Notes: generated by a model not told the origin, from the letters alone. A DNA stretch of 64,000 bases from Tessaracoccus flavescens (GCF_001998865.1 NZ_CP019607.1:558001-622000); one strand, 5' to 3'; shown: positions 46,170-57,737, counted from the first letter of the stretch. Program-made: numbers and translations.

Positions 46170-46544
46170 TCAGAAGATCAGGACGGCGACGAGGATCGCG
46201 ATGATCGCGATCAGCACCACGCCGACGCCCGCGACCGCCAACCCCATGGGGGCGAGGTTGCGCGACTGGGTGACCTCGCCGGCGGGCAGGTTGCCCTGCT
46301 GCACGATGGCCGGGGTGTTGTCCGCCGCCGCGGGCAGCTGCTCGATCACCGGCACCAGGTCACCCAGGGAGCGCGCCGCGTAGACAACATCCATCGCCTC
46401 GGCGTACTGGTCGTGGGTGATCCTGCCGTCTGCGAAGGCCGCGTTGAGGCGCTGGGTCAACGACTCGCGTTCGGCATCATCGACGGTGTCGGCGGAACGT
46501 TGCAGGTACTTGGAACTCGGGGGCAGCGCCATGCCACCCATCAT
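46170..46544 (-). CDS. DUF1707 (SHOCT-like) membrane protein
   Basis: A 124-residue protein: the N-terminal DUF1707-type module (DDAERESLTQRLNAAFADGR and ITHDQYAEAMDVVYAARSLG) is followed by a linker and one C-terminal TM helix (LAVAGVGVVLIAIIAILVA). DUF1707 is an actinobacterial domain of unknown function, often next to membrane stress proteins. The first ATG lies nine bases after the map stop; another ATG four codons later is equally possible. Confidence 0.75.
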   Translation of the reverse strand: MMGGMALPPSSKYLQRSADTVDDAERESLTQRLNAAFADGRITHDQYAEAMDVVYAARSLGDLVPVIEQLPAAADNTPAIVQQGNLPAGEVTQSRNLAPMGLAVAGVGVVLIAIIAILVAVLIF

Positions 46545-46553
46545 AGGTCAGCG

Positions 46554-47375
46554 TCAGTCAGCCAGCGGAGCGAAGTTCGCGCCGAGCAGCGAGGCCCCGC
46601 CGTCGGGCTCCGTGAGCACCCATGCCCCGCCGGGGGTGACGGCGACGGTGTTCTCCCAGTGCGATCCACGGGAGCCGTCGCGGCTGACCACCGTCCAGTC
46701 GTCGTCGAGTTCGAGGGTCTGGTGCGTGCCGGTGGTGAGCATCGGCTCGATGGCGATCGCCATGCCTGGCCGGAGCCGGGGCGTCGGCCGCGGCCGGTAC
46801 CAGTTCGGCACGTCGGGACTCATGTGCATCTCGGTGCCGATGCCGTGCCCGGTGTACTCGCGCAGCGTCCCGTAGCGCACAGGCAGCGACTTGACGTAGC
46901 CCTCGATGGCCTTTGATACGTCGCCGACCCGGCTGCCCTCGTGCGTGGTGCGCGCGCCCGCCCAGAAGGCCTGCCTGGTCGCCTCGATCAGGGCGACGTC
47001 TGCCGGGTCGGGGGTGCCGACGATGATCGTGCGGGCCGCGTCTGCGTGCCAGCCCTTCACGATGGCGCCGAAGTCGATGGAGACGACGTCACCGTCGGCG
47101 AGCACCCGCTCGCCAGGGATGCCGTGGACGAGTTCGTCGTTGACGGAGATGCAGGCGACGCCCGGGAACGGCGTGCCGTACTCGGCCCCGTAGCCGAGGA
47201 ACGACGAGGTGGCCCCGTTGGCTGCCAGGATCTCGCGGCCGATCGCGTCGAGCTCCCGGGTGGTCACGCCTACCGCAGCGGCGCCGCACATCGCCTCGAG
47301 ACCCTTCGCGACGACGAGCCCTGCGGCCCGCATCAGGCGGATCTCGTCGCTCGACTTGATCTCGATGTGGCTCAT
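46554..47375 (-). CDS. map: Methionine aminopeptidase, type I
   Basis: A 273-residue enzyme that removes the initiator Met from nascent proteins. The five metal ligands are in place: the two Asp in SIDFGAIVKGWHADAA, the His in TGHGIGTEMHM, and the Glu residues in IAIEPML and WENTVAV. It lies in the classical order secY-adk-map, nine bases after adk. Confidence 0.96.
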   Translation of the reverse strand: MSHIEIKSSDEIRLMRAAGLVVAKGLEAMCGAAAVGVTTRELDAIGREILAANGATSSFLGYGAEYGTPFPGVACISVNDELVHGIPGERVLADGDVVSIDFGAIVKGWHADAARTIIVGTPDPADVALIEATRQAFWAGARTTHEGSRVGDVSKAIEGYVKSLPVRYGTLREYTGHGIGTEMHMSPDVPNWYRPRPTPRLRPGMAIAIEPMLTTGTHQTLELDDDWTVVSRDGSRGSHWENTVAVTPGGAWVLTEPDGGASLLGANFAPLAD

Positions 47376-47384
47376 GCCGGGGGC

Positions 47385-47960
47385 TCAGGCCTTGACGTGG
47401 GCGTCGACCAGGTCGAACATGCGCTGGCGCACGTCCTCGACGGTTCCGGTGCCCTCCACCTCGACCAGGAGGCCGCCGCGCTCATAGTGGGACAGCAGCG
47501 GCGCCGTCTGGCCGGCGTAGACCTCCATCCGGCGACGGATGGTGTCCTCGTTGTCGTCGGCGCGGCCCTCGATCTCGGCGCGGTCGAGCAGTCGCTGCAC
47601 CAGCGCCTCCGGCTCCACCATCAGGGACACGACGGCGTCGAGCTTCTCGCCGCGCTCGGAGAGGTAGCGGTCGAGGAAGTGCACCTGGTGCATGGTCCGC
47701 GGGAAGCCGTCGAGCAGGAAGCCCGGCTCGCAGTCGGGCTCCGCGAGCCGTGAGGCGACGATCTCCTCGGTCACATCGTCGGGGACGTACTCGCCCGCGT
47801 CGATGATCGCCTTCACCTTGACGCCGAGCGGCGTCTGGTTCTTGATGTTGTACCGGAAGATCTCACCGGTGGAGATCGCCGGTACGCCGTAGCGCTCGGC
47901 CAAGGCAGTCGCCTGCGTGCCCTTCCCGGCACCAGGCGCTCCCATGATCAGAAGTTTCAC
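47385..47960 (-). CDS. adk: Adenylate kinase, short form
   Basis: A 191-residue kinase interconverting ATP+AMP and ADP. P-loop [13 protein letters not shown]-binding GFPRTMHQV, and a short LID ([19 protein letters not shown]) without zinc cysteines. The ATG overlaps the secY stop by four bases, so the two are translationally coupled. Confidence 0.97.
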   Translation of the reverse strand: MKLLIMGAPGAGKGTQATALAERYGVPAISTGEIFRYNIKNQTPLGVKVKAIIDAGEYVPDDVTEEIVASRLAEPDCEPGFLLDGFPRTMHQVHFLDRYLSERGEKLDAVVSLMVEPEALVQRLLDRAEIEGRADDNEDTIRRRMEVYAGQTAPLLSHYERGGLLVEVEGTGTVEDVRQRMFDLVDAHVKA

Positions 47961-49270
47961 TTCAGGAAGCCCTCGTAGTTGCGTTGCTGGAGCTGGCTCT
48001 CGATCTTCTTGACCGTGTCAAGACCGACGCCGACGATGATCAGGATCGAGGTGCCGCCGAATGGGAAGTTCTGCTGCGCGCCGACGGCCATGAATGCGAT
48101 GGTCGGGATCAGGGCGATCACGGCCAGGTACAGGGAGCCCGGGGCGGTCAGGCGCGACAGAACGTACGAGAGGTACCGCTCGGTGGGCTTGCCTGGGCGG
48201 ATGCCTGGGATGAAGCCGCCGTACTTCTTCATGTTGTCCGCGACCTCTTCAGGGTTGAAGGTGATGGACACGTAGAAGTAGGAGAAGGCGATGATGAGGA
48301 CGAACTGCACGAGGCTGTAGACCCAGGAGTAGACCCCGGTGCCGGTGAAGTTCGCGGTGATCCACTGCGACACGGCGCCCTCGGGCCGGAAGGTCGCGTA
48401 GAGGACAGGGAGGTACATGATCGACGAGGCGAAAATGACCGGGATGACGCCGGACTGGTTGACCTTCAGCGGGATGTAGGTGGTGGAACCACCGACGAGG
48501 CGACGGCCGACCATGCGCTTGGCGTACTGGACGGGGATGCGACGCTGACCCTGCTCGACAAAGATGATGCCGAGCATCACGAGCAGGCCGATGCCGATCA
48601 CGACGAAGAACAGCACCCAGCCGGTGACGCCGGGATGGCCCTGCTTGATGGACCAGAGGCCGGCGGGGAAGCTGGCGGCGATCTGGGTGAAGATCATGAT
48701 CGACATGCCGTTGCCGACGCCGCGCTCGGTGATGAGCTCACCCATCCACATGATGATCGCGGTGCCCGCAGTCATGATGAGGATCATGGTGATCAGCGGG
48801 AACAGCTCCTGCGAGTAGAGGATGCCGTCACAGCCCTGCAGGAGCTGGCCGGTGCGAGCCATGGTGACGAACGCGGTGGCGTTGAGCACGGCGAGGACCA
48901 GCGTCAGGTAGCGCGTGTACTCGGTGATCTTGGCGGTGCCGGAGGCACCCTCCTTCTTCAGCGCCTCGAGGCGCGGGATCACGACGGTGAGCAGCTGCAG
49001 GATGATCGAGCTCGTGATGTAGGGCATGATGCCGAGCGCGAAGATGGTCAGCTGCAGCAGCGCGCCACCCGAGAACAGGTTCACGATGTTGTAGATGCCT
49101 GCCTGGTCGCCGGTGCTGGCGATCGCGACACACTGGTCGATCCTGGCCATGTTCACGTTCGGCGTCGGGATCGACGAGCCAAGTCGGAACACGGCGACGA
49201 TGCCCAACGTGAAGAGGAGCTTCTTGCGAAGGTCCGGTGTCTTCAACGCGTTAGCGAGAGCGGAGAGCAT
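47957..49270 (-). CDS. secY: Protein translocase subunit SecY
   Basis: A 437-residue, ten-TM channel subunit of the Sec translocon. Conserved: [13 protein letters not shown], the [17 protein letters not shown] plug-adjacent segment, and the cytoplasmic loop YAKRMVGRR and GFIPGIRPG that contact SecA and the ribosome. Separated from rplO by a terminator, so it probably starts a secY-adk-map transcript rather than being the tail of spc. Confidence 0.97.
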   Translation of the reverse strand: MLSALANALKTPDLRKKLLFTLGIVAVFRLGSSIPTPNVNMARIDQCVAIASTGDQAGIYNIVNLFSGGALLQLTIFALGIMPYITSSIILQLLTVVIPRLEALKKEGASGTAKITEYTRYLTLVLAVLNATAFVTMARTGQLLQGCDGILYSQELFPLITMILIMTAGTAIIMWMGELITERGVGNGMSIMIFTQIAASFPAGLWSIKQGHPGVTGWVLFFVVIGIGLLVMLGIIFVEQGQRRIPVQYAKRMVGRRLVGGSTTYIPLKVNQSGVIPVIFASSIMYLPVLYATFRPEGAVSQWITANFTGTGVYSWVYSLVQFVLIIAFSYFYVSITFNPEEVADNMKKYGGFIPGIRPGKPTERYLSYVLSRLTAPGSLYLAVIALIPTIAFMAVGAQQNFPFGGTSILIIVGVGLDTVKKIESQLQQRNYEGFLK

Positions 49271-49330
49271 CCAAGACTACTTTCGACTAGTGACATGACA
49301 CGGCGACGTGCGAGGCACGGCAACCACCGC

Positions 49331-49336
49331 AGCCTA
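49331..49336 (-). promoter_or_regulatory. Candidate -10 box for secY-adk-map
   Basis: TAGGCT on the minus strand about 60 bases before secY, just downstream of the rplO terminator; the -35 (TTTTGG at 17 bases) is weak. Confidence 0.35.
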
Positions 49337-49403
49337 CCAAGCACTCCCCCACCACCAAAACTCCCTTCCCAGTCTCAGTGAGCGCCGGACGGGCGGGCAT
49401 GCG

Positions 49404-49437
49404 AAAGGGTGGGGCCGGAGAACCGGACCCACCCCTT
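49404..49437 (-). terminator. Terminator between rplO and secY
   Basis: GGGTGGG-CCGG and CCGG-CCCACCC arms with one internal mismatch and a four-base loop, followed on the minus strand by CTTTC. Ends the spc ribosomal transcript. Confidence 0.7.
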
Positions 49438-49450
49438 CAGATCTTGCTGA

Positions 49451-49897
49451 TCAGATCGCGTTGGCGGAACCGCCAGCGGCCTCCAGCTTCTCCTTTGCGG
49501 AGTTGGAGAACGCGTTGGCGCTCACCTTCAGCGCGACGGACACGTCACCGGTGCCGAGCACCTTGACGAGCGAACCGTCACGCACGGCGCCGGCCTCCAC
49601 GAGGTCGGCGACGGTGACGTCGCCACCCTTCGGGAAGAGCTCGGCGATGCGACCGACGTTGACGACCTGGTATTCCACCCGGAACGGGTTCTTGAAGCCC
49701 TTGAGCTTCGGCAGGCGCATGTGGATCGGCATCTGGCCGCCCTCGAAGTTCTGAGGAACGTTCTTGCGCGCGCCGGTGCCCTTGGTACCGCGACCCGCGG
49801 TCTTACCCTTCGAACCCTCACCACGGCCGACACGAGTCTTCTCGGTCTTGGCGCCGGGGGCGGGACGCAGATGGTGCAGCTTGAGCGACATGGTCAC
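49451..49897 (-). CDS. rplO: Ribosomal protein L15 (uL15)
   Basis: A 148-residue 50S protein with the basic, glycine-rich N-terminus ([20 protein letters not shown]) that threads into 23S rRNA and the [20 protein letters not shown] block. Last gene of the spc transcript in this genome; its ATG overlaps the rpmD stop. Confidence 0.97.
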   Translation of the reverse strand: MTMSLKLHHLRPAPGAKTEKTRVGRGEGSKGKTAGRGTKGTGARKNVPQNFEGGQMPIHMRLPKLKGFKNPFRVEYQVVNVGRIAELFPKGGDVTVADLVEAGAVRDGSLVKVLGTGDVSVALKVSANAFSNSAKEKLEAAGGSANAI

Positions 49898-50076
49898 TTC
49901 ACCTCTTCCACGGTAACGAGATGGGCAACCGTGCGGATCATGCCACGGACCTCGGGACGGTCCTCGCGCGTCACGGTGTCACCGATCCGCTTGAGGCCGA
50001 GGGTACGCAGCGTGTCACGCTGGTACTGCTTGCCGCCCACCCCAGACTTTGACTGGGTGATCTTGAGCTCTGCCAT
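49894..50076 (-). CDS. rpmD: Ribosomal protein L30 (uL30)
   Basis: A 60-residue 50S protein: [20 protein letters not shown] then [19 protein letters not shown], all typical. One-base overlap with the rpsE stop and four-base overlap with rplO show tight coupling. Confidence 0.96.
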   Translation of the reverse strand: MAELKITQSKSGVGGKQYQRDTLRTLGLKRIGDTVTREDRPEVRGMIRTVAHLVTVEEVK

Positions 50077-50675
50077 TACTTGGCCACCTCTTCCTTTGCT
50101 GCGCGCAGCAGGGCGGCGGGGGCCACGTCTTCGACGGGCAGACCGCGACGCTGAGCGACAGCCTCGGGGGTCTCGAGCTGCTTGAGCGCGTCAACGGTGG
50201 CGTGCACCACGTTGATGGCGTTCGAGGAACCGAGCGACTTCGACAGGACGTCGTGGACGCCGGCGCACTCGAGCACCGCACGCGCGGAGCCGCCTGCGAT
50301 GACACCGGTACCGGGCGAAGCCGGACGCAGCAGCACGACGCCGCCGGCCTTCTCACCTTCGACCGAGTGCGGGATGGTGCGCTGGATCAGCGGAACGCGG
50401 AAGAAGTGCTTCTTGGCCTCTTCAACGCCCTTGGCGATGGCGGCCGGCACCTCCTTCGCCTTGCCGTAGCCGATGCCGACCATACCCTCGCCGTCGCCGA
50501 CGACGACCAGCGCGGTGAAGCTGAAGCGACGACCACCCTGGACGACCTTGGCGACGCGGTTGATGCTCACCACGCGCTCGAGGTACTTGCTTTCTTCCTT
50601 CTGAGCCTGGCCACGACGATCGTCACGGCCACGACGCTCACCCGCGCCGGAACGGCGCTGCTGGGTTTCACTCAT
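50076..50675 (-). CDS. rpsE: Ribosomal protein S5 (uS5)
   Basis: A 199-residue protein near the mRNA entry of the 30S subunit, important for decoding accuracy. Contains [20 protein letters not shown] and [20 protein letters not shown], and [21 protein letters not shown] 30-residue Arg/Gln-rich N-terminal extension is normal for Actinobacteria. Confidence 0.97.
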   Translation of the reverse strand: MSETQQRRSGAGERRGRDDRRGQAQKEESKYLERVVSINRVAKVVQGGRRFSFTALVVVGDGEGMVGIGYGKAKEVPAAIAKGVEEAKKHFFRVPLIQRTIPHSVEGEKAGGVVLLRPASPGTGVIAGGSARAVLECAGVHDVLSKSLGSSNAINVVHATVDALKQLETPEAVAQRRGLPVEDVAPAALLRAAKEEVAK

Positions 50676-50695
50676 CGTGAATTCCTTTCGTCGTG

Positions 50696-51079
50696 TTAGA
50701 AGCCGAGCCCGGCCTCGCGGGCGGCGTCGGCCAGGGCCGCGATCCGCCCGTGGTACTTGTTACCTGCACGGTCGAAGACGACCTGCTCGACACCGGCGGC
50801 CTTGGCACGCTCGGCGATCATGGAACCGACCTTGCGGGCCTTCTCCGACTTGTCTCCGTCGGCCGAACGCAGGTCGGCCTCCATCGTCGAGGCGGAGGCG
50901 AGCGTCTTGCCCTGCTTGTCGTCGATCACCTGAACGAACAGGTGGCGCGACGAGCGGGTGACGACAAGGCGGGGACGGTCGGCCGAGCCGTTGATCTTCT
51001 TGCGTGCACGCAGCTGACGACGTGCGCGTGAAGCGGTCTTCGGAGCAAGCGACTTGGTGTGCTTGATCGAGATGGCCAT
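50696..51079 (-). CDS. rplR: Ribosomal protein L18 (uL18)
   Basis: A 127-residue 5S rRNA-binding protein: [20 protein letters not shown] at the N-terminus and the end [20 protein letters not shown]. One-base overlap with the rplF stop. Confidence 0.97.
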   Translation of the reverse strand: MAISIKHTKSLAPKTASRARRQLRARKKINGSADRPRLVVTRSSRHLFVQVIDDKQGKTLASASTMEADLRSADGDKSEKARKVGSMIAERAKAAGVEQVVFDRAGNKYHGRIAALADAAREAGLGF

Positions 51080-51621
51080 TACTTACCAGCCTTTCCAGCC
51101 TTGCGGCGGACGTGCTCGCCCGCGTAGCGGACGCCCTTGCCCTTGTACGGCTCGGGCTTGCGAATCTTGCGGATGTTGGCCGCGGTCTCGCCGACAAGCT
51201 GCTTGTCGATGCCCTTGACCGAGAAACGGGTGGGGGTCTCGACAATGAACTCGATGCCCTCAGGCGCGTCCACGATCACCGGGTGCGAGAAGCCGAGCGC
51301 GAACTCGAGCTGCTTCGGACCCTTGGAGATCACGCGGTAACCGACGCCGACGATCTCGAGCTTCTTCTCGTAGCCCTCGGTGACGCCGAGCATCATGTTG
51401 TTGACAAGGGTGCGGGTCAGGCCGTGCAGCGAACGCGACTCGCGCTCGTCGTTCGGGCGCGAAACCTGCAGCTGGCCGTCTTCGCCCTTGGCGATGGTGA
51501 TCGGCTCAGCGACGGTGAGCGTCAGGGTGCCCTTCGGGCCCTTGACGTCGACCTTCTGGCCGTCGAGCTTGACGTCCACACCGGACGGAATGGCGATGGG
51601 GAGCCTGCCAATTCGTGACAT
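51079..51621 (-). CDS. rplF: Ribosomal protein L6 (uL6)
   Basis: A 180-residue two-domain 50S protein near the factor-binding centre. [17 protein letters not shown] opens the protein and [20 protein letters not shown] is the conserved C-terminal rRNA-binding motif. Confidence 0.97.
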   Translation of the reverse strand: MSRIGRLPIAIPSGVDVKLDGQKVDVKGPKGTLTLTVAEPITIAKGEDGQLQVSRPNDERESRSLHGLTRTLVNNMMLGVTEGYEKKLEIVGVGYRVISKGPKQLEFALGFSHPVIVDAPEGIEFIVETPTRFSVKGIDKQLVGETAANIRKIRKPEPYKGKGVRYAGEHVRRKAGKAGK

Positions 51622-51648
51622 TTTGTGTTTCTCCTTACCTTCGCCGGA

Positions 51649-52053
51649 TCACCAGACGTAGGCGAGCACTTCGCCGCCCACGGACTTGGACTTGGCGTCG
51701 CGGTCAGTCAGCAGACCGTGCGACGTCGAGATGATCGCGATGCCGAGGCCGTTGAGCACCTTGGGGAGCTCGTTGGACTTCGCGTAGACGCGAAGGCCCG
51801 GCTTGCTGATGCGGCGGATGCCGACTATCGAGCGCTCGCGCGACTCGCCGTACTTGAGCGTCAGCTTCAGAACCTTGCCGACCTGACCCTCGACCTCGGT
51901 GAGCTCGTAATCGGCGATGTAGCCGTTGGCCTTGAGGATCTCGGCGATACCGACCTTGATCTTCGATGACGGCATGGACGTGGAATCCAGGAACGCCTGG
52001 TTGGCGTTGCGCAGACGCGTGAGCATGTCTGCGATCGGATCAGTCATCGTCAT
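51649..52053 (-). CDS. rpsH: Ribosomal protein S8 (uS8)
   Basis: A 134-residue 16S rRNA-binding protein ([40 protein letters not shown]; end VLAYVW). In E. coli S8 represses its own operon; whether a similar site exists here cannot be seen. Confidence 0.97.
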   Translation of the reverse strand: MTMTDPIADMLTRLRNANQAFLDSTSMPSSKIKVGIAEILKANGYIADYELTEVEGQVGKVLKLTLKYGESRERSIVGIRRISKPGLRVYAKSNELPKVLNGLGIAIISTSHGLLTDRDAKSKSVGGEVLAYVW

Positions 52054-52128
52054 GACTTGTTGCCTCTTTTCTTACACCGGTTTCCGGAACCCGGACCTGG
52101 TGTCAGTTGAATGGAATGCGGGGTCGGG

Positions 52129-52314
52129 TCACCAGGACGACTTGGTCACACCGGGGAGTTCCCCAGCGTGGGCCATGTCGCGCAGGCAGATGCGGCACAG
52201 ACCGAACTTGCGGTAGACCGAGTGGGGTCGACCGCACTTCTGGCAGCGCGTGTAGGCGCGCACACCGAACTTCGGCTTGCGGGACTGCTTGACCTTGAGT
52301 GCTGTCTTAGCCAT
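52129..52314 (-). CDS. rpsN: Ribosomal protein S14, zinc-binding type Z (uS14)
   Basis: A 61-residue short S14 with four zinc cysteines, CQKC and CRIC, typical of high-GC Gram-positive bacteria. N-terminus [20 protein letters not shown]; located between rplE and rpsH as expected. A zinc-free paralogue used under zinc starvation would be elsewhere. Confidence 0.97.
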   Translation of the reverse strand: MAKTALKVKQSRKPKFGVRAYTRCQKCGRPHSVYRKFGLCRICLRDMAHAGELPGVTKSSW

Positions 52315-52326
52315 GGACTAATCGCC

Positions 52327-52953
52327 TCACTTCTTCTTCTTGGCGTAGTAAGCGGGGCCGCGCTTGGCCTTCTGCTTCTTCGGGTCGTCGACAGCCTTGA
52401 AGGGGAAGCCGAGGTGCTTGAGCAGCGCGCGACCCTCCTCGTCGTTGTCGGCGGAGGTGACGAACGTGATGTCCATGCCGCGCACGCGGTCGATCTTGTC
52501 CTGATCGATCTCAAGGAACACGACCTGCTCGGACAGACCGAAGGTGTAGTTGCCGTTGCCGTCGAACTGGCGGCCGTTGAGGCCACGGAAGTCGCGGATA
52601 CGCGGCAGCGCCAGCGTCAGGAGACGGTCGGCGAACTCCCACATGCGATCGCCACGCAGCGTGACGTGACAGCCGATGGGCTGGCCCTCACGCAGCTTGA
52701 ACTGTGCGATCGACTTGCGGGCCTTCGTGACCGACGGCTTCTGGCCGGTGATCGCGGTGAGGTCCTTGATCGCGCCCTCGATGATCTTCGAGTCGCGCGC
52801 AGCCTCGCCGACACCCATGTTGACCACGATCTTGGTGAGACCGGGGATCTGCATGACGTTGTCGTAGCTGAACTCTTCCTGCAGGGCAGGAACGATCGTC
52901 TCGCGGTACTTGGACTTGAGACGGGGCATCGTGGTGGTCGAGGTCTCGCTCAT
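52327..52953 (-). CDS. rplE: Ribosomal protein L5 (uL5)
   Basis: A 208-residue 5S rRNA-binding protein: [40 protein letters not shown] and [21 protein letters not shown] short lysine-rich C-terminal extension ends in KKKK. One-base overlap with rplX. Confidence 0.97.
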   Translation of the reverse strand: MSETSTTTMPRLKSKYRETIVPALQEEFSYDNVMQIPGLTKIVVNMGVGEAARDSKIIEGAIKDLTAITGQKPSVTKARKSIAQFKLREGQPIGCHVTLRGDRMWEFADRLLTLALPRIRDFRGLNGRQFDGNGNYTFGLSEQVVFLEIDQDKIDRVRGMDITFVTSADNDEEGRALLKHLGFPFKAVDDPKKQKAKRGPAYYAKKKK

Positions 52954-53324
52954 CAGATCTCCTCACCGGTCTTGCGGGCGATGCGCACGGAGCGCTCGGC
53001 CTTGTACTCGGAACCGTCGGGACGACGCTTGGTCACCTCGACGCGCTTGTAGCCGACACGGGTGGGAACTTCCTTGCCGTCGACCTTGACCACCAGCGAG
53101 ACGTTGCTCACGTGGATCGGGGCCTCGACGTTGATGATCCCGCCCTCGACCTTGCGGCCGGTGGCGGTCTGCGACTCGCGGCGGTGCTTCTTGACCAGGT
53201 TCACGCCCTGGACGGTGACACGCTCGTTGGCCGGGTCGACGGAGATGACCTCTCCGGTCACACCCTTGTCCTTGCCCGAGATGACCAGAACGCGGTCACC
53301 CTTCTTGATGTTGAGGCCTGCCAT
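52953..53324 (-). CDS. rplX: Ribosomal protein L24 (uL24)
   Basis: A 123-residue assembly-initiating 50S protein with the KOW motif ([20 protein letters not shown]) and [20 protein letters not shown]. It starts one base after the rplN stop. Confidence 0.97.
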   Translation of the reverse strand: MAGLNIKKGDRVLVISGKDKGVTGEVISVDPANERVTVQGVNLVKKHRRESQTATGRKVEGGIINVEAPIHVSNVSLVVKVDGKEVPTRVGYKRVEVTKRRPDGSEYKAERSVRIARKTGEEI

Positions 53325-53325
53325 G

Positions 53326-53694
53326 TCAGATCACCTCCGGTGCGAGCGAGACGATGCGCATGAAGCGCTTCTCGCGGAGCTCACGGGCGACGGGGCCGAA
53401 GATGCGGGTGCCGCGGGGCTCCCCGTCGCTCTTCAGGATGACAGCCGCGTTCTCGTCGAACTTGATGTAGGAACCGTCGGCGCGGCGACGCTCCTTCTTG
53501 GTGCGGACGACGACGGCCTTGACCACATCGCCCTTCTTCACGTTGCCGCCAGGGATGGCATCCTTGACGGTGGCGACAATGGTGTCACCGAGGTAGGCAT
53601 AGCGACGCTTGGATCCACCGAGAACACGGATGCAGAGGATTTCCTTCGCACCAGTGTTGTCGGCGACCTTAAGCCGCGACTCCTGCTGGATCAT
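53326..53694 (-). CDS. rplN: Ribosomal protein L14 (uL14)
   Basis: A 122-residue 50S protein: [20 protein letters not shown] start (AAGGAGAAG before the ATG), then [20 protein letters not shown] and the end [16 protein letters not shown]. First gene of the spc transcript; in most bacteria rpsQ would lie directly upstream, but here it is 4.4 kb away. Confidence 0.97.
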   Translation of the reverse strand: MIQQESRLKVADNTGAKEILCIRVLGGSKRRYAYLGDTIVATVKDAIPGGNVKKGDVVKAVVVRTKKERRRADGSYIKFDENAAVILKSDGEPRGTRIFGPVARELREKRFMRIVSLAPEVI

Positions 53695-53857
53695 TACTTC
53701 TCCTTGCTCCACCGGTTCCGATGAAAGGCCTTGTGGAACTAGAAACGAACCTCCTGGATTTTGCCAGAAGGCAACCCCCAGCTCGAGGGAGAGGGGGCCA
53801 CGGTCGTCGCCCGGGAAAGGTCCCCCCGAAGGGGCACAGACCCAAGACAACTTGGAC

Positions 53858-53863
53858 AGTCTA
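53858..53863 (-). promoter_or_regulatory. -10 box of the spc operon promoter
   Basis: TAGACT on the minus strand, preceded at 16 bases by TTCCCG. It predicts a leader of about 155 bases before rplN that contains short G/C-rich stem-loops (around 53825-53840 and 53765-53800), a possible regulatory leader. Confidence 0.5.
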
Positions 53864-53908
53864 TCCCACGGGACCTGAGCGGGAAAATCGCGGTGACAGG
53901 CGTCGGCG

Positions 53909-56900
53909 TCACTCGCTGCGCAGGGCCTCGACCGGGTCCTTGCGCGAGGCAGCCGAGGCAGGGATCAGGCCCGCGAGCGAGGTCAGCGCCATCGAGATAA
54001 GCACGAGCACGATCGCGGCCTGCCATGGCAGCCGGGCCACGTTCTCGATGTCGAAGTTCGAGTAGACGATGGCGTTGGCCGGGATGGTGAGCAGGAAGGT
54101 GATGCCGACGCCGAGCGCGCCGGCCACGAAGCCGACGATCAGGGTCTCGGCGTTGAAGACGCGCCGGATGTCGCGCTTGCTCGCGCCGATCGAGCGCAGG
54201 ATGCCGATCTCCTTCTTGCGCTCGAGCACGGAGATGTAGGTGATCACGCCGATCATGATCGACGAGACGATCAGCGAGATCGCGACGAACGCGACGAGGA
54301 CGTAGCTGACCATGTTGACGATGTCGGTGACCGATCCCATCAGCGCGCCGACCAGGTCGGTGTAGTTGATCACCTTGTCCTCGGCGCCGTCGGAGCGCAT
54401 GCGCTCGTTGTACGAGTCGAGGATCTCGATGACGCGCCCCTTTCCCTCGAAGTCCACCGGGTAGATCTCGATGGTGGAGGGGTCGGCCGGGTCGGCGTAG
54501 CCGAGCTTGCGGAGGTTCGACTCCACCGAGTTGAGCTCGGTGGTGGCCATCGACATGAGCAGCTGGGTCAGCTCCTCCTGGTTCTTGTTCAGGGAGAAGG
54601 CCTCGGTGAAGGCATCCTCATCGATGCTCATGGCTTCGCTCATCTGCTCGGTGAGCTGGCTCATGGAGTCCTCGAGGGCCGCCGTGATCTGGGTCTGCAG
54701 TGCGTCACCGATCTGGCTGCTCACCTCCCCCATGTAGGTGGCCATCACCTCCTCCATGTACCCGGTGATGGCGCCCTGCAGTTGCGCCTCGAGGCTGGAG
54801 GTGTCGATCAGCCCCATGGCCTCGCTCTGGAGCGCCTGCCCCGCGTCGGAGGCGAGAAAGTCCTGCATGCCTGCCCCGACGTCGGCCACCTCGAGCCCGT
54901 TGGCGGTGGCGTGGGCGAGGTAGCCCGTGACGAACCGCGTGACGAGGCCCGGCTCAGCGGTGGGATCGGTCGCGGTGAGCAGCCGGGCCGCCTTGGGAGA
55001 GGCGAGGAAGGCTGGGAAGTTGGTCGCGGTGTCCGCAGGGTCGGCCCCCGCTGCCGTGGTGAAGTCCAGGTAGCCCTGGAGCAGCCCGGCCACCACCGCA
55101 CCCGCCTGGCCCGCGTCGGCCTCGAGGTTGTCCGGTGGGCGCACGAGGGTGGTCAGGTCGATGTCGCCCATGACAGCGGAAAGGTCCAGCTCCGGCATCG
55201 CGGAGGGGTCGAGCTCGATCTCGGGCATCGAGAGGTCGTCGAGTCCGCCGAGGTCGAGCTGGAGCTTCGACTCGTCGAAGACGAACGCCTTCTCGATGGC
55301 CGCCTCGTCGACGGTGATCAGGGAGGCAAGGTCGAGTTCCTCCGGGTTGGCCTCGTCCTCGGCAAAGCTGCGGCCCGAGAAGACGTTCACGTCGCGGTGT
55401 TCGAGCTGGCTTCGCACGATCTCGGTCTCCGCCGCCCGCTCCATCAGCTGCCGGGTGAGCGCCGAGGTGTAGTAGATGCCGGGCCGCAGCACCGAGTTGT
55501 CCCCGTTGGGCTGGACGACCCCGACCACCCGCAACGTCTCCCCCGCCTCGACGAGGCTTCTCATGTGCGCGGCGTCGCCACTTCGGTCGGTCCAGACGCC
55601 GTACTGCTCGTCGTAGCGGTAGCGGTCGGTCGCGGCGATCAGGCGGAAGGTGACGTCCATCACCTCGTCGTAGCTGAAGCCGAGCGCCTCTTCAGGGGTG
55701 CTCACCTCCTCTTCGTTGACGACCTGCCTGACCATCTCGTCGAGTTCGGCGGAGTCGCGAAGGCCCATGGCGTAGAGCGCGAGGTCGGAGATGCCTGCGT
55801 TGTTGCTGAGCACGACGACGGTCTCATCGGGGCCGGTCGGCCAGCGGCCCGCCTTGACGTCGTACTGGGTGTCGACGAGGGAGAGGTCGTCGACGAGTTC
55901 GGAGAAGACGCTCGAGCTTCCCGCCGAGCCGAGCAGCGATCCCCCAGCCCCCGAGGGTGCGAGGCCGAGCGAGGACATGGTGGTGTCGGGGTTGACCTGG
56001 CGCACCCCGGCGCTGACGTCGGAGGCGAAGATCTGCGGCGTGACGTCATAGGAGTACTGGATCGAGTTGACCGATGAGTCGATCCCTCCCCCGTCGCCGT
56101 CGAGGTAGGTCTTCAGCGAGCGGAGGTCATTGGTGCCGATGCCGTCGAACATGGTGGAGAGCAGTTGCACCTCGTGCACGTCACCCTCGGGCGTGCTGCC
56201 TTCATCGGAGCCGCCGTCCATCAGCCCGGCAGAGGCGGCGAGCATCGAGCCGATGTCGAACCCCTGGCTCTCGATGGCGAGCGGGTACATCGAGAGGGTG
56301 TCCTCCTCGACCCCCTTGATGTAGGCGTTGACGCCGTTGGCGAGGGCGAGGATGGCGGCGATCCCGATGATGCCGATGCTGCCCGCGAACGACGTCATCA
56401 GGGTGCGACCCTTCTTCGTCATCAGGTTGTTGAACGACAGGGCGATCGCCGTCAGGAAGGACATCGAGGTGCGCCGTGCCTGCGATCTCTCCTCCTGGGC
56501 GGCGTCATCGGGGACGAACGGGTCGCTGTCTGAGGACACGACGCCGTCGCGAAGCTGCACGATCCGGGTCGCGTACTCCTCGGCCAGCTCCGGATTGTGG
56601 GTGACCATGATGACAAGCCGGTCCTGGGCGATGCTGGTCAGCAAGCCCATGATCTGGACGCTTGTGTGCGAGTCGAGCGCACCGGTCGGCTCGTCCGCGA
56701 GCAGGATCTCCGGGTCGTTGATCAGCGCGCGGGCGATGGCGACGCGCTGCATCTGCCCGCCTGACAGCTGGTTCGGTCGCTTGTGGACGTGGTCGCCGAG
56801 GCCCACCTGCTCGAGCGCCTCGACCGCCCGTCGCCTGCGTTCCGCGGGCGAGACGCCCGCGAGGGTGAGGGCCAGCTCGACGTTGGCGAGCACAGTCTGG

Positions 56901-57190
56901 TGCGGGATCAGGTTGTAGCTCTGGAAGACGAACCCGATCCGGTTGTTGCGGTAGGTGTCCCAGTCACGGTCGCGGTAGCGGGAGGTCTCCACGCCGTCGA
57001 TGACGAGGTTTCCCGAGTCGTAGTGGTCGAGGCCGCCGACGACATTGAGCAGGGTGGTCTTGCCCGAACCGGAGGGACCGAGGATGGCCACGAACTCGTT
57101 GTCGCGGAAGCTGATCGACACGTCATCGAGCGCGATCTGCGTGAAGTCGCCCGTCGTGTAGGACTTGCGCACCTCGCTGAGTTGCAGCAC
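53909..57190 (-). CDS. MacB-like ABC exporter, fused ATPase and FtsX permease
   Basis: A 1093-residue fusion. The N-terminal ATPase (to about residue 225) has GPSGSGKTT, the signature [15 protein letters not shown], Walker [14 protein letters not shown] and [12 protein letters not shown] helix ([14 protein letters not shown] region) leads to a very large extracytoplasmic domain of about 600 residues, including helical segments rich in Met, Gln and Glu, and three C-terminal TM helices of FtsX type ([20 protein letters not shown] onward). Such mechanotransmission ABC proteins act on lipoproteins, peptides or the envelope rather than moving small substrates. Start: GTG after GAGAGGGGG. Placed between the S10 and spc operons. 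Cargo unknown. Confidence 0.88.
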   Translation of the reverse strand: MLQLSEVRKSYTTGDFTQIALDDVSISFRDNEFVAILGPSGSGKTTLLNVVGGLDHYDSGNLVIDGVETSRYRDRDWDTYRNNRIGFVFQSYNLIPHQTVLANVELALTLAGVSPAERRRRAVEALEQVGLGDHVHKRPNQLSGGQMQRVAIARALINDPEILLADEPTGALDSHTSVQIMGLLTSIAQDRLVIMVTHNPELAEEYATRIVQLRDGVVSSDSDPFVPDDAAQEERSQARRTSMSFLTAIALSFNNLMTKKGRTLMTSFAGSIGIIGIAAILALANGVNAYIKGVEEDTLSMYPLAIESQGFDIGSMLAASAGLMDGGSDEGSTPEGDVHEVQLLSTMFDGIGTNDLRSLKTYLDGDGGGIDSSVNSIQYSYDVTPQIFASDVSAGVRQVNPDTTMSSLGLAPSGAGGSLLGSAGSSSVFSELVDDLSLVDTQYDVKAGRWPTGPDETVVVLSNNAGISDLALYAMGLRDSAELDEMVRQVVNEEEVSTPEEALGFSYDEVMDVTFRLIAATDRYRYDEQYGVWTDRSGDAAHMRSLVEAGETLRVVGVVQPNGDNSVLRPGIYYTSALTRQLMERAAETEIVRSQLEHRDVNVFSGRSFAEDEANPEELDLASLITVDEAAIEKAFVFDESKLQLDLGGLDDLSMPEIELDPSAMPELDLSAVMGDIDLTTLVRPPDNLEADAGQAGAVVAGLLQGYLDFTTAAGADPADTATNFPAFLASPKAARLLTATDPTAEPGLVTRFVTGYLAHATANGLEVADVGAGMQDFLASDAGQALQSEAMGLIDTSSLEAQLQGAITGYMEEVMATYMGEVSSQIGDALQTQITAALEDSMSQLTEQMSEAMSIDEDAFTEAFSLNKNQEELTQLLMSMATTELNSVESNLRKLGYADPADPSTIEIYPVDFEGKGRVIEILDSYNERMRSDGAEDKVINYTDLVGALMGSVTDIVNMVSYVLVAFVAISLIVSSIMIGVITYISVLERKKEIGILRSIGASKRDIRRVFNAETLIVGFVAGALGVGITFLLTIPANAIVYSNFDIENVARLPWQAAIVLVLISMALTSLAGLIPASAASRKDPVEALRSE

Positions 57191-57345
57191 CTGGTACCCC
57201 CTCTCTTCGGCTCGCGGGTCCGGGTCGGCTGAGCCCACGCAATCCTACGTCGGGCCCCCGGAGGCCAACGGTCGGGCCCCGGATGGGGGTTGACTCAGGG
57301 CCGTCCCCTGTGGTGCAGCCACTGGCCGGCTGGCATGCTGGACGC

Positions 57346-57735
57346 ATGAAGTTCCTCACCAGGCTTATCGTCACCGCCATCGCCACCGCCGCCGCCGTCT
57401 GGCTCATCCCGGGCATCGATCTCACCGCGGCCGACACGAGCGACAAGGTGATCACGCTGCTCGTGGTCGCCCTGATCTTCGGAGTCGTCAACGCCATCGT
57501 CAAGCCCGTCGTCACGGTCGTGAGCACCTGCCTCGTCGTGCTGACGCTCGGGTTGTTCCTGCTCGTGATCAACGCCCTGATGCTGCTGCTTACCTCCTGG
57601 CTCTCGACCCAGTTCGGTCTCGGCTTCCACGTCGACGGTTTCTGGCCCGCCCTGTTCGGCTCGATCGTGATCTCGATCGTCGGCTCGCTGCTCGGCGGCC
57701 TGCTGAACGTCGACAAGGAGAAGTCGCGCAGCTGA
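57346..57735 (+). CDS. Phage-holin-4-2-like (PF04020) four-TM membrane protein
   Basis: A 129-residue protein with four hydrophobic helices; signature TLLVVALIFGVVNAIVKPVV in the second and third, then LVVLTLGLFLLVINALMLLL. Despite the family name, members are ordinary chromosomal proteins of unknown function in many bacteria. CATGCT six bases before the ATG hints at the leaderless arrangement, in a weaker form. Divergent from the MacB-like gene. Confidence 0.82.
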   Translation: MKFLTRLIVTAIATAAAVWLIPGIDLTAADTSDKVITLLVVALIFGVVNAIVKPVVTVVSTCLVVLTLGLFLLVINALMLLLTSWLSTQFGLGFHVDGFWPALFGSIVISIVGSLLGGLLNVDKEKSRS

Positions 57736-57737
57736 GC